Notes: generated by a model from the sequence alone, not told the origin. A stretch of 64,000 bases of DNA from Amycolatopsis pretoriensis (GCF_900107925.1 NZ_FNUJ01000010.1:124001-188000); one strand, 5' to 3'. Counted from the first letter of the stretch, positions 36,914 through 44,100 are shown. Made by a program: numbers and translations.

Positions 36914-36951
36914 TGTCTAGCCGGTGCGCGAGCGCGGTCACCAGCCCCTAA
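36914..36951 (-). promoter_or_regulatory. Predicted LAL-regulated promoter of vinJ-vinK
   Basis: On the minus strand TTAGGGG (36951-36945), 25 bases, then TAGACA (36919-36914). TTAGACG lies 11 bp upstream, a possible second half-box. CCCCTAAGGGG at 36945-36955 is also a perfect 11-bp palindrome. Spacing is one base longer than at the best sites. Confidence 0.5.
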
Positions 36952-37032
36952 GGGGCGTCTAAAGCCGAGCTAAGTGCCAGGGACCTCTTTAACGCACCGC
37001 AGTTCCCGAGCGAAAGGTTTCCGCGCGGGAAC

Positions 37033-37049
37033 AGGGGTTCCGGACCCCT
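37033..37049. promoter_or_regulatory. AGGGGT/ACCCCT inverted repeat upstream of the glycosyltransferase
   Basis: AGGGGT (37033-37038) and ACCCCT (37044-37049) are perfect inverted arms with a 5-base spacer, about 95 bases before the glycosyltransferase start. TACCGT (37090-37095) is a possible -10. It uses the G4 core of the cluster heptamer but in inverted layout, so the same regulator may bind differently. Confidence 0.4.
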
Positions 37050-37142
37050 ACGGCCGCATTGCCGGGTCTGCCCCGGCGCCCGCCGCGCTTACCGTTTCCC
37101 CAGCAGCAGTGTTTCCCGGACCCCGGCATCGGAGAGTGCGTT

Positions 37143-38408
37143 GTGCGCGTCATGGTGATGGTCTTCCCGACGAGGACGCACGTCTACAGCATGGCCCCGG
37201 TCGGCTGGGCGCTGGCCGCGGCCGGGCACGAGGTGCGGTTCGTCGGCCAGCGCAATCCCCGTGAGGTCCTGCCGTTCGCCGAAACCGGCCTCGACGCGAT
37301 GTGGTTCGGCGAGGACCTCGACATCGCCCAGCACCGGCGGCTCAGCGCCGGCGGCGACGACGAAACCCTGCACGGCAAGCACCAGCTGTCCGAAAGCCGT
37401 CCGGAGCGCTACACCGAGGAGTACGTGCGCACCGTCTACGAAGGCTGGGTCGACGTCTTCCGCTGGAACTCCCCGGAACCGCTGCTCAACGAGCTCGTCC
37501 GGTTCGCCCGGCAGTGGCAGCCGGACCTCGTCCTGTGGGACCCGCTGGTCTACACGGCGCCGATCGTCGCGCAGGCGGTCGGTGTCCCGCACCTGCGGAT
37601 GATGTACGCGGCCGACCAGACGGCGCGGATCGGCGCCCAGTACCGGGACCTGCGCGCGAGCAGGCCCGAAGACACCAGCCCGGACCCGTTCGTCGAGTGG
37701 ATGTCGGCCGAGGTGGGCCGCTACGGCGCGGAGTACGACGACAACTTGCGCTACGGCGTCAAGACCATCGACTCCCACCCGTCCTACCTCCGCTACGACG
37801 GCGTCGACGTCGACTACCTCCCGGCGCGCTTCGTGCCGTTGAACAAGCCGATGGCGCTGCCGCGCTGGGTGGTCGAACCGCCGTCGCGCCCGCGCGTGAT
37901 GCTGACCCTCGGCATCTCCAACCGGCAGACGCTCGGTGAGGAGGAGACGTCGGTTTCCGCGCTGCTCGACGGCCTGTCCGACCTCGACGTCGAAGTGATC
38001 GCGACGCTCAACGCCGAGCAGCTCGCGTCGGTGGACAAGGTCCCGGACAACGTCCGCGCGGTGGACTTCGTGCCGATGTACGAGCTCCTCGCGAGCTGCT
38101 CGGCCATCGTGCACCAGGGCGGCGGCGCGACGATCGGCAACGCGGTCGTCAACGGCGTCCCCCAGCTCGTGATCCCGGGCACCACGTGGAGCGAGCGGAT
38201 CTCCGCGCTCGCCCAGGAAAAGCGCGGCAACGGCCTGATGGTGGACCTCGAGGACGTCACGCCGGACACCATCCGAAGCGGACTCCAGCGGCTGCTGGAG
38301 GAACCGTCCTTCCGCGACAGCGCACTCGAGGTCCGCGACGAGATGCTGGCCACGCCGACGCTCGACGACCTCGTGCCGGAGCTCGAGCGGATCGCGCGAT
38401 GCCGGTGA
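37143..38408 (+). CDS. Macrolide-type glycosyltransferase, GT1 family (VinC-like)
   Basis: A 421-residue glycosyltransferase of the EryCIII/DesVII type, used to attach deoxysugars to polyketide aglycones. The donor-binding motif VHQGGGATIGNA (His324) and the following PQLVIPG are clear, as is the N-terminal strand FPTRTHVYSMAPVGWALAAAGHE region. I chose GTG 37143 because GGAGAG lies upstream. In the vicenistatin pathway VinC adds vicenisamine. No sugar biosynthesis gene is in the window, so the donor is unknown. It overlaps the histidine kinase start by 10 bases. Confidence 0.92.
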   Translation: MRVMVMVFPTRTHVYSMAPVGWALAAAGHEVRFVGQRNPREVLPFAETGLDAMWFGEDLDIAQHRRLSAGGDDETLHGKHQLSESRPERYTEEYVRTVYEGWVDVFRWNSPEPLLNELVRFARQWQPDLVLWDPLVYTAPIVAQAVGVPHLRMMYAADQTARIGAQYRDLRASRPEDTSPDPFVEWMSAEVGRYGAEYDDNLRYGVKTIDSHPSYLRYDGVDVDYLPARFVPLNKPMALPRWVVEPPSRPRVMLTLGISNRQTLGEEETSVSALLDGLSDLDVEVIATLNAEQLASVDKVPDNVRAVDFVPMYELLASCSAIVHQGGGATIGNAVVNGVPQLVIPGTTWSERISALAQEKRGNGLMVDLEDVTPDTIRSGLQRLLEEPSFRDSALEVRDEMLATPTLDDLVPELERIARCR

Positions 38409-39523
38409 CCCAGCGGCCCCGTGTCGTCCGCACCATCGGTTTCCTCATCGCGAGCTTCCCCCTCCGGATCGCCGCGTTCGTGCTCGTGCTCGCGACGACC
38501 ATCCTCGGCATCGCCACCACCATGCTGTGGATCGGCATCCCGATCCTGATCACCGCGACCTCGGTGGCCGGCGGCCTGGCCGACCTGGAACGCCGCTGGG
38601 TGAGCACCATGCTCGGCGTCGACGTCCCGGCGCCGCGCCGGCTGCCGCACGGCGCCGGGCTGCTGCAGACGTGGCAGATGCGGCTCCTGGACCCGGCCAC
38701 GTGGCGCGAGCTGATCTACGCGCTGCTCGCGCTCCCGCTGGGCATCGTCGAGTTCGTGGCCGGGATCGTGTCCGTGGCCGTGCCGCCGTTCGGCATCTTC
38801 GTGGCGCCACGGATCGGGGCGTTGCACGGCGCGTTGACGCTGTCGCTGCTCGGGCCGGGCCGGACGGCGCAGCTGGAGGCCCGCACCCGGCAGCTGAAGG
38901 ACTCGCGCGCCCGCGGTGTCGACGCCGTGGAGGCCGAACGCAAGCGCATCGAACGCGACCTGCACGACGGCGCGCAGCAGCGGCTGGTCGCCGTCGCGAT
39001 GAGCCTGGGCCGGGCGCAGCTGAAGCTGGACGTGAACGATCCCGCCGACACGGCCGCCGTACGCGAGCTGGTCGGCGCGGCCCACGCCGACGCGAAGCTC
39101 GCCGTGTCCGAGCTGCGCGACCTCGCCCGCGGGATCTACTCGCCGGTGCTGCAGGACCGCGGCCTGGACGCCGCGCTGTCCGCGCTGACCGCGCGGATGC
39201 CGATCCACGTGGACGTCGAGGTGACGGTGGAACCCCGGCCACCCGCGCCGGTGGAGACCACGACGTACTTCATCGTCAGCGAAACCCTCACCAACATCGC
39301 CAAGCACGCGGGCGCGGACCGCGCGTCGGTGCGCGTGACCCGCGACGACGACACGGTGGTCGTCGAGATCATCGACAACGGTCACGGCGGCGCGTCCGTG
39401 CGTCCCGGTGGCGGACTGGCCGGCCTCGCCGACCGGGCCGGCACCATCGACGGTGTGCTCACCGTGGTCAGCCCGGTGGGCGGCCCCACGGTCGTGCGCG
39501 CCGACCTCCCCGTCCGCTGGTGA
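38399..39523 (+). CDS. Two-component sensor histidine kinase
   Basis: A 374-residue NarL-type (HisKA_3) kinase. The N-terminal about 160 residues contain four hydrophobic membrane segments with little exposed loop, resembling the 'putative sensor' domain of actinomycete kinases. The phosphoacceptor motif ERDLHDGAQQR has His189, and an N box (ETLTNIAKHA) and a G region (GGGLAGLADR) follow. It is coupled to the glycosyltransferase by overlap and to the response regulator 22 bp downstream. Position suggests a link to cluster control or self-protection, but it could be an ordinary envelope-stress pair next to the cluster. Confidence 0.9.
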   Translation: MPVTQRPRVVRTIGFLIASFPLRIAAFVLVLATTILGIATTMLWIGIPILITATSVAGGLADLERRWVSTMLGVDVPAPRRLPHGAGLLQTWQMRLLDPATWRELIYALLALPLGIVEFVAGIVSVAVPPFGIFVAPRIGALHGALTLSLLGPGRTAQLEARTRQLKDSRARGVDAVEAERKRIERDLHDGAQQRLVAVAMSLGRAQLKLDVNDPADTAAVRELVGAAHADAKLAVSELRDLARGIYSPVLQDRGLDAALSALTARMPIHVDVEVTVEPRPPAPVETTTYFIVSETLTNIAKHAGADRASVRVTRDDDTVVVEIIDNGHGGASVRPGGGLAGLADRAGTIDGVLTVVSPVGGPTVVRADLPVRW

Positions 39524-39545
39524 AATCTCCCCCAGGAGCTGCGAA

Positions 39546-40202
39546 ATGCGTGTGGTGATCGCCGAAGACTCCGTGCTCTTGCGCGCCGGTGTGCAGAGCC
39601 TGCTCTCCGACGTGGGCATCGAGACCGCGGCCGCCGTGTCCAACGGTGACGACCTGCTCGTCGCCATCCGCGAGCACCGGCCGGACCTGGTCATCGCCGA
39701 CGTGCGGATGCCCCCGACGTTCACGGACGAGGGCCTGCGCGCGGCGTTGGCCGCCCGCAAGGAGATCCCGGGCCTGCCGGTGCTGGTGGTGTCGCAGTAC
39801 GTGGAGGGCAGCTACGCGGTGGACCTGATCGCGGAGGGCACGTCCGGAGTCGGTTACCTGCTGAAGGAACGCGTCGCCGACGTCGCCGACTTCCTCGAGG
39901 CCGTCCGGCGCGTGGCCGGCGGCGGCTCCGCGATCGACCCCGACGTCGTCGCGCAGATGCTGGCCCGCAGCCGCCGCGACCCGCTCGACGCCCTCACCGC
40001 CCGCGAGACGGAGGTGCTCGGGCTGATGGCCCAGGGCCTGTCGAACGCGGCCATCGCGAAGCAGCTGGTGGTCACGCAGGGCGCGGTGGAGAACCACATC
40101 AGCAACATCTTCTCGAAGCTGGGCCTGGAGGCGAGCCGCGACGAGAACCGCCGCATCCGCGCGGTCCTGACCTATTTGGACAGTACGGCCGTCCGCGCCT
40201 GA
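39546..40202 (+). CDS. NarL/LuxR-type response regulator
   Basis: A 218-residue response regulator. The receiver has acidic residues at 7-8 and the phosphorylation Asp52 (ADVRMPP). The output is a LuxR helix-turn-helix (LTARETEVLGLMAQGLSNAAIA). Partner of the kinase encoded 22 bp upstream. A 25-bp-stem hairpin follows its stop. Confidence 0.92.
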   Translation: MRVVIAEDSVLLRAGVQSLLSDVGIETAAAVSNGDDLLVAIREHRPDLVIADVRMPPTFTDEGLRAALAARKEIPGLPVLVVSQYVEGSYAVDLIAEGTSGVGYLLKERVADVADFLEAVRRVAGGGSAIDPDVVAQMLARSRRDPLDALTARETEVLGLMAQGLSNAAIAKQLVVTQGAVENHISNIFSKLGLEASRDENRRIRAVLTYLDSTAVRA

Positions 40203-40217
40203 CTCGCCCAGCCGCAA

Positions 40218-40272
40218 GTCCGTGAATGGCACATTCAGGGACGCTAAGTCCCTCAATGTGCCATTCACGGAC
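40218..40272. terminator. Long bidirectional hairpin between response regulator and accE
   Basis: 25-base arms (40218-40242 and 40248-40272) pair at 24 of 25 positions around a 5-base GCTAA loop. It fills the 76-bp convergent gap, so it can terminate both genes. The arm contains GTGAATGGCACATT. From memory, palindromes of this kind are frequent between genes in Amycolatopsis, so it may also be a dispersed repeat. Confidence 0.7.
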
Positions 40273-40278
40273 CTTCGC

Positions 40279-40458
40279 TCAGCGGGAGGTGCGCCAGCTC
40301 GTCGCCGGCTGGAACGGCACGCGACGGCGCAAGCGCACTGGTGCCGGTTCCGCGGCCGCGGGCCGGGTGGCGCCGGCCGCGGCCAGGACCGCCACCAGCG
40401 CCGCCAGCTCCGTCTCGTCGGGCGCGCCACGCACGACCCGCACCACCGGGCCGTCCAT
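40279..40458 (-). CDS. accE: Acyl-CoA carboxylase epsilon subunit
   Basis: A 59-residue protein starting MDGPVVRVVRGAPDETELAA, the typical N-terminus of the small epsilon subunit that activates actinomycete acyl-CoA carboxylase beta subunits, followed by an Ala-rich helix and an Arg-rich tail ending in a Trp (SWRTSR). Its ATG shares one base with the beta subunit stop (TGATG), so it is translationally coupled. Short, but position and sequence make it convincing. Confidence 0.88.
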   Translation of the reverse strand: MDGPVVRVVRGAPDETELAALVAVLAAAGATRPAAAEPAPVRLRRRVPFQPATSWRTSR

Positions 40459-42023
40459 CAGACCGGCGGGTTCCCGTGCTTGCGCGCCGGGAGATCGGCG
40501 TGCTTGGTGCGCAGCATCGCCAGTGACCGGATCAGCAGCGACCGCGTCTCGCCCGGCTCGATCACGTCGTCCACGAGGCCGCGCTCGGCCGCGTAGTACG
40601 GGTGCATCAGCTCGGTGCGGTACTCCTTGATCTTCTGCGCCCGCACGGTTTCCGGGTCGTCGGCCGCGGTGATTTCGCGGCGGAAGATCACGTTGGCCGC
40701 GCCCTCGGCGCCCATCACGGCGATCTCGTTCGTCGGCCACGCCAGCGAGACGTCGGTGCCGATCGAGCGTGAGTCCATCACGATGTACGCGCCGCCGTAG
40801 GCCTTGCGCAGGATCAGCTGCACCCGCGGCACGGTGGCGTTGCAGTACGCGTAGAGCAGTTTCGCGCCGTGGCGGATGATGCCGCCGTGCTCCTGGTCGA
40901 CGCCGGGCAGGAAGCCGGGCACGTCGACCAGCGTCACGAGCGGGATGTTGAACGCGTCGCACGTCTGCACGAACCGCGCGGCCTTCTCGCTGGCCTCGAT
41001 GTCGAGCACGCCGGCCAGGACCGCGGGCTGGTTCGCGACGATCCCGACGACGTGCCCGTCGAGGCGGGCGAGCGCGCACACGACGTTGGTCGCCCAGTCC
41101 GCGTGCACCTGGAGGAACTCGCCGTCGTCGACGATCTCCGCGATGACGGCGGTCATGTCGTACGCGCGGGCCGGGTCGACCGGGACGACGTCGAGGAGCC
41201 GGTCGGTGCGCCGGTCGGCCGGGTCGCCGGCCGGGAAGTGCGGCGGCGCCTCGTTGTTGTTGGCCGGCAGCAGGGACAGCAGGTACCGGACGTCGGCCAG
41301 GCAGGTCGCCTCGTCGTCGTAGGCGAACGCGGCGACGCCGGAGGTCGCCGCGTGCACGTCGGCGCCGCCGAGGCCGTTCTGCGTGATCTCCTCGCCCGTC
41401 ACCGCCTGCACGACGTCGGGGCCGGTGATGAACATCTGCGAGGTCTCGCGGACCATGAACACGAAGTCGGTCAACGCGGGCGAGTAGGCCGCGCCGCCCG
41501 CGCACGGGCCGAGCATCACCGAAATCTGCGGGATGACCCCGGAACAGCGGGTGTTGCGGCGGAAGATGCCGCCGTACCCGGCGAGCGCCGTGACGCCCTC
41601 CTGGATCCGGGCCCCGGCGCCGTCGTTGAGCGACACCAGCGGCGCGCCCGCGGCCTCGGCGAGGTCCATCACCTTGTGGATCTTCTGGGCGTGCGCCTCG
41701 CCGAGCGCGCCGCCGAAGACCCGGAAGTCGTGCGCGTAGACGAAGACCGTCCGCCCGTCGACCGTGCCCCAGCCGCAGACGACGCCGTCGGAGTGCGGCC
41801 GGCGCTGCTCCAGGCCGAACCCGGTGGCCCGGTGCCGGCGCAGGGCCTCGAGCTCGGTGAACGAGCCCGGGTCGAGGAGCAGCTCGATCCGCTCGTGCGC
41901 GGTCAGCTTGCCGCGCTCGTGCTGCCGCCGCGTCGCCGCTTCGTCCGGCCCGCGGCGCGCCGCGTCCTTGATCTCGCGCAGTTCGACGAGCCGGTTGGCG
42001 AACGCGGCGGGTGCCTCAGACAC
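40458..42023 (-). CDS. accB: Acyl-CoA carboxylase beta (carboxyltransferase) subunit, probably acetyl-CoA type
   Basis: A 521-residue carboxyltransferase with the paired crotonase-fold domains of the AccB/PccB family. In Streptomyces coelicolor PccB an Asp in GGAYDVM (Asp422) selects propionyl-CoA, while AccB has Ile there. Here the segment reads GGAYIVMDS (Ile414), predicting acetyl-CoA carboxylation to malonyl-CoA. That matches the all-malonyl ATs of the cluster. It lies in a TEII-accB-accE operon with four- to eight-base overlaps and a double-box cluster promoter. The biotinylated alpha subunit is not in the window and is presumably shared with primary metabolism. The alternative is a broad acyl-CoA carboxylase. 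Confidence 0.92.
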   Translation of the reverse strand: MSEAPAAFANRLVELREIKDAARRGPDEAATRRQHERGKLTAHERIELLLDPGSFTELEALRRHRATGFGLEQRRPHSDGVVCGWGTVDGRTVFVYAHDFRVFGGALGEAHAQKIHKVMDLAEAAGAPLVSLNDGAGARIQEGVTALAGYGGIFRRNTRCSGVIPQISVMLGPCAGGAAYSPALTDFVFMVRETSQMFITGPDVVQAVTGEEITQNGLGGADVHAATSGVAAFAYDDEATCLADVRYLLSLLPANNNEAPPHFPAGDPADRRTDRLLDVVPVDPARAYDMTAVIAEIVDDGEFLQVHADWATNVVCALARLDGHVVGIVANQPAVLAGVLDIEASEKAARFVQTCDAFNIPLVTLVDVPGFLPGVDQEHGGIIRHGAKLLYAYCNATVPRVQLILRKAYGGAYIVMDSRSIGTDVSLAWPTNEIAVMGAEGAANVIFRREITAADDPETVRAQKIKEYRTELMHPYYAAERGLVDDVIEPGETRSLLIRSLAMLRTKHADLPARKHGNPPV

Positions 42024-42777
42024 GGGCCCCGCCCAGCTCGCCGGCCAGCCGCCCGAGGATCACGTCCTGGTGACGGGTGAGGAAGAAGTGCCCGCCGGGC
42101 AGCTCGACCAGGTCGAACCCGCCGGTGGTGTAGTCGGCCCAGGAGGCGACTTCGTCGATGGTGGCCATCGGGTCGGCGTCGCCGGTGAAGGCGACGATCG
42201 GGGTCGCGAGGGGCTCGCCCGGCGTGTCCCGGTAGGTCTCGACGGCGCGGTAGTCGTTGCGCACGACGGGCAGGATCATCCGGACGACGTCGTCGTCGCC
42301 GAGCAGGTTCATCTCGGTGCCGCTCAGCCGGCGCAGCTCGTCGATCACGCCGGCGTCGGTCCGGGTGTGCACGCTGTCGTCGCGCACCCGCGAAGGCGCG
42401 CGCCGCCCGGAGACGAACAGCCCGGCGACGGGCACCCCGGCCCGTTCGAGGCGCCGCGCCGTCTCGTAGGCGACCATCGCGCCCATGCTGTGCCCGAAGA
42501 GGGCGAGCGGGCGGTCGGTCTTGTCCCGCAGCAGGTCCGCGACGCGGTCGGCCATGGCGCCGATGCTGGTCAGGAACGGTTCGTGGCGCCGGTCCTGCCG
42601 GCCCGGGTACTGGACGGCGAGGACCTCGATGTCCGGCGCCAGCGCCTTCGCGACGGGGAAGTAGAACGTGGCCGAGCCGCCGGCGTGCGGCAGGCAGACC
42701 AGCCGCGCCTTCGCCTCGGGTGACGCGGCGAACCGGCGGAACCAGTTCTCCTCGGCGTTGCCGTCGTGGGCGACCAT
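42016..42777 (-). CDS. Type II thioesterase (second copy)
   Basis: A 253-residue type II thioesterase with LVCLPHAGGSA, GHSMGA (Ser97), an Asp in TGDADPM and the C-terminal His in PGGHFFL. It shares the fold and motifs of the copy at 4675-5499 but is clearly diverged. As first gene of the TEII-accB-accE operon it has the same double-heptamer promoter as vinM, which supports cluster membership. ATG 42777 was chosen from the MVAHDGNAEE start preceding the conserved NWFRRF segment. Confidence 0.92.
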   Translation of the reverse strand: MVAHDGNAEENWFRRFAASPEAKARLVCLPHAGGSATFYFPVAKALAPDIEVLAVQYPGRQDRRHEPFLTSIGAMADRVADLLRDKTDRPLALFGHSMGAMVAYETARRLERAGVPVAGLFVSGRRAPSRVRDDSVHTRTDAGVIDELRRLSGTEMNLLGDDDVVRMILPVVRNDYRAVETYRDTPGEPLATPIVAFTGDADPMATIDEVASWADYTTGGFDLVELPGGHFFLTRHQDVILGRLAGELGGARV

Positions 42778-42817
42778 GTCGTCCCACCGCCTTTCGGGTC
42801 GGAGCGTCCGTCAGGCC

Positions 42818-42864
42818 AAGCTAGCCAGGGCGAGGGCGGCCCAACGACCCCTAACGGCCCCTAA
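42818..42864 (-). promoter_or_regulatory. Predicted double-box LAL promoter of TEII-accB-accE
   Basis: On the minus strand TTAGGGGCCGTTAGGGG (42864-42848), exactly 24 bases, then TAGCTT (42823-42818), about 40 bases before the TEII start. Element, spacing and hexamer are identical to 32968-32922, while the spacer sequences differ. Confidence 0.65.
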
Positions 42865-42963
42865 GGCCGCCGCCGGACGCGCGCATAAAAGCCGCCATAC
42901 CGGGTACGCCATTTGCGAGCGGCCGCGCTCGTGGGGAAGCGCGGTGTCGGGAGGAGTCGCACT

Positions 42964-43371
42964 GTGCGCGTGAGCTGGAACGGAGCCGATCAGGCCGGGT
43001 GGCAGGTGCTGGACGTCGCCGGCGTCGACCGGCCCGGGCTGACGACCGCCCGGCGGTGGGCCGAGGCCAAGCTGGGTGCGCTGCGGGAGACGGACCTGAT
43101 CGACACCTTGATCGTCGTCGGCGAGCTGCTGGAGAACGCTTTCGTCCACGGTGGCGGGCCGCGGCAGCTGCGGATCCACCACGCGCACGACCCGTGCGAG
43201 GTGACCGTGGCCGTGGCCGACGACGGGACCGGCGAACCGAAGATGCGCGTCCCCGACCACGGTGGTGGCCGGGGACTGCTGCTGGTGGACCAGCTCAGCC
43301 TCGACTGGGGCGTGAGCCACCACGACGACGGCAAGCTCGTGTGGGCCCGCGTCGGGTGCGAGGAGGATTAG
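42964..43371 (+). CDS. Anti-sigma-factor-like ATP-binding protein (HATPase, RsbW type)
   Basis: A 135-residue stand-alone GHKL ATPase domain. The N box (VGELLENAFVHG), the G1-like VADDGTGEP and the glycine-rich GGGRGLLLVDQLS lid are visible. Such proteins in actinomycetes bind sigma factors or regulators and phosphorylate STAS partners. GTG 42964 has GGAGGAG upstream. It faces a STAS gene whose end overlaps its own by 4 bases, suggesting a partner pair despite opposite strands. Confidence 0.85.
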   Translation: MRVSWNGADQAGWQVLDVAGVDRPGLTTARRWAEAKLGALRETDLIDTLIVVGELLENAFVHGGGPRQLRIHHAHDPCEVTVAVADDGTGEPKMRVPDHGGGRGLLLVDQLSLDWGVSHHDDGKLVWARVGCEED

Positions 43372-43736
43372 CCTCCCGCCAGCCGCAACAGCGCTTCTTC
43401 GGTGCTCGAGTGCACCGGCAACAGGTCGTCCAGGTGCAAGACGGCGATCGGCCGCAACAGGGCCCGGCACCGCCCCGCGACGGCGAAGGGCACCCCGGTG
43501 AGGGTGGCTTCCGCAACGGCGTCGAGCAGGATCGACAGGACGCGGGCACTGCAGAACGTCACGGCCGAGACGTCGAAGACGAGGGCGGCCGGGGCGAGCC
43601 GAAGTTCTTGGCGCAGCAGGGTTTCGAGGTGTTCGGTGACGGCGAGATCGAGCTCACCGGTAGCGGTGATCACGCTGGCATGCGCGGTGGCGGTGACATC
43701 GAAGACGGCGGGCGGGGAAAGCTGGGGAGCAAGCAT
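43368..43736 (-). CDS. STAS-domain protein (anti-anti-sigma-like) without the usual phosphorylation serine
   Basis: A 122-residue STAS domain. The family motif after the central strand normally reads like FMDSSGL with the phosphorylated Ser; here it is DVSAVTFCSARVLSILL, placing Ala and Arg at the SS positions. It may bind its partner constitutively or act in another way. AGGAGG precedes ATG 43736. The upstream gap to the palindrome element contains GCAAC/GTTGC (43825-43835), a short LacI-like inverted repeat of uncertain meaning. Confidence 0.85.
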   Translation of the reverse strand: MLAPQLSPPAVFDVTATAHASVITATGELDLAVTEHLETLLRQELRLAPAALVFDVSAVTFCSARVLSILLDAVAEATLTGVPFAVAGRCRALLRPIAVLHLDDLLPVHSSTEEALLRLAGG

Positions 43737-43871
43737 TCGCGGAACCTCCTGGGCATAACGCCGTGAGGGTCGAGCACGACGGCTACAGGCTGAACCGCTG
43801 ACCTCACCACCCTACAAGCGATGCGCAACCGTTGCACACTGGTTCCGCGCGCAGCGCGACCCACAGGAGGA

Positions 43872-44017
43872 GCTGGGTGGTCATCCCGTCGCCTGAGGCC
43901 GTCAAATCACTTTGAGCCGGGCCCGCAACCCAGAGACCAGGGCGAGGGAGAATGCCAGGCTTGCGGGCCCGGCTCAAAGTGATAGGCCTCGTTCAGGCGA
44001 CGGGATGACCACCCAGC
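43872..44017. repeat. 146-bp interrupted palindrome (fold-back element)
   Basis: Outer arms of 25 bases (43872-43896 and 43993-44017) match perfectly. After 9 non-pairing bases on each side come inner arms of 23 bases (43906-43928 and 43961-43983) that also match perfectly, closing on a 32-base loop. It has no open frame and no transposase, and I see no clear target-site duplication. It occupies most of the 364-bp gap 43737-44100 between the STAS and AraC genes; the rest holds only the STAS upstream region and 83 bases I cannot interpret. It could be a MITE-like element, a dispersed extragenic repeat or a structured RNA. Confidence 0.75.
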
Positions 44018-44100
44018 GGCCCACGTCCCCAACGAGAGACGGCAGCGAAACAGCAGGCCATCCCAGAGCCTGCCCGTCCGGCGAGGACAGTCTTTTGCTT

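Noticed and set aside
38399..40202. Certain membership of the kinase/regulator pair in the cluster
   Set aside because: It is coupled to the glycosyltransferase by overlap, but nothing else ties it to the pathway, so I leave it as possible only.
32922..42864. SARP-type operator reading of the direct heptamer repeats
   Set aside because: SARP sites lie about 8 bp from the -10 box and no SARP gene is present. The 24-bp distance and the LAL gene fit a MalT-like site better.
43872..44017. Insertion sequence ends
   Set aside because: The long arms have only a 32-base loop between the inner arms, without a transposase or visible target duplication, so I list it as a fold-back repeat.
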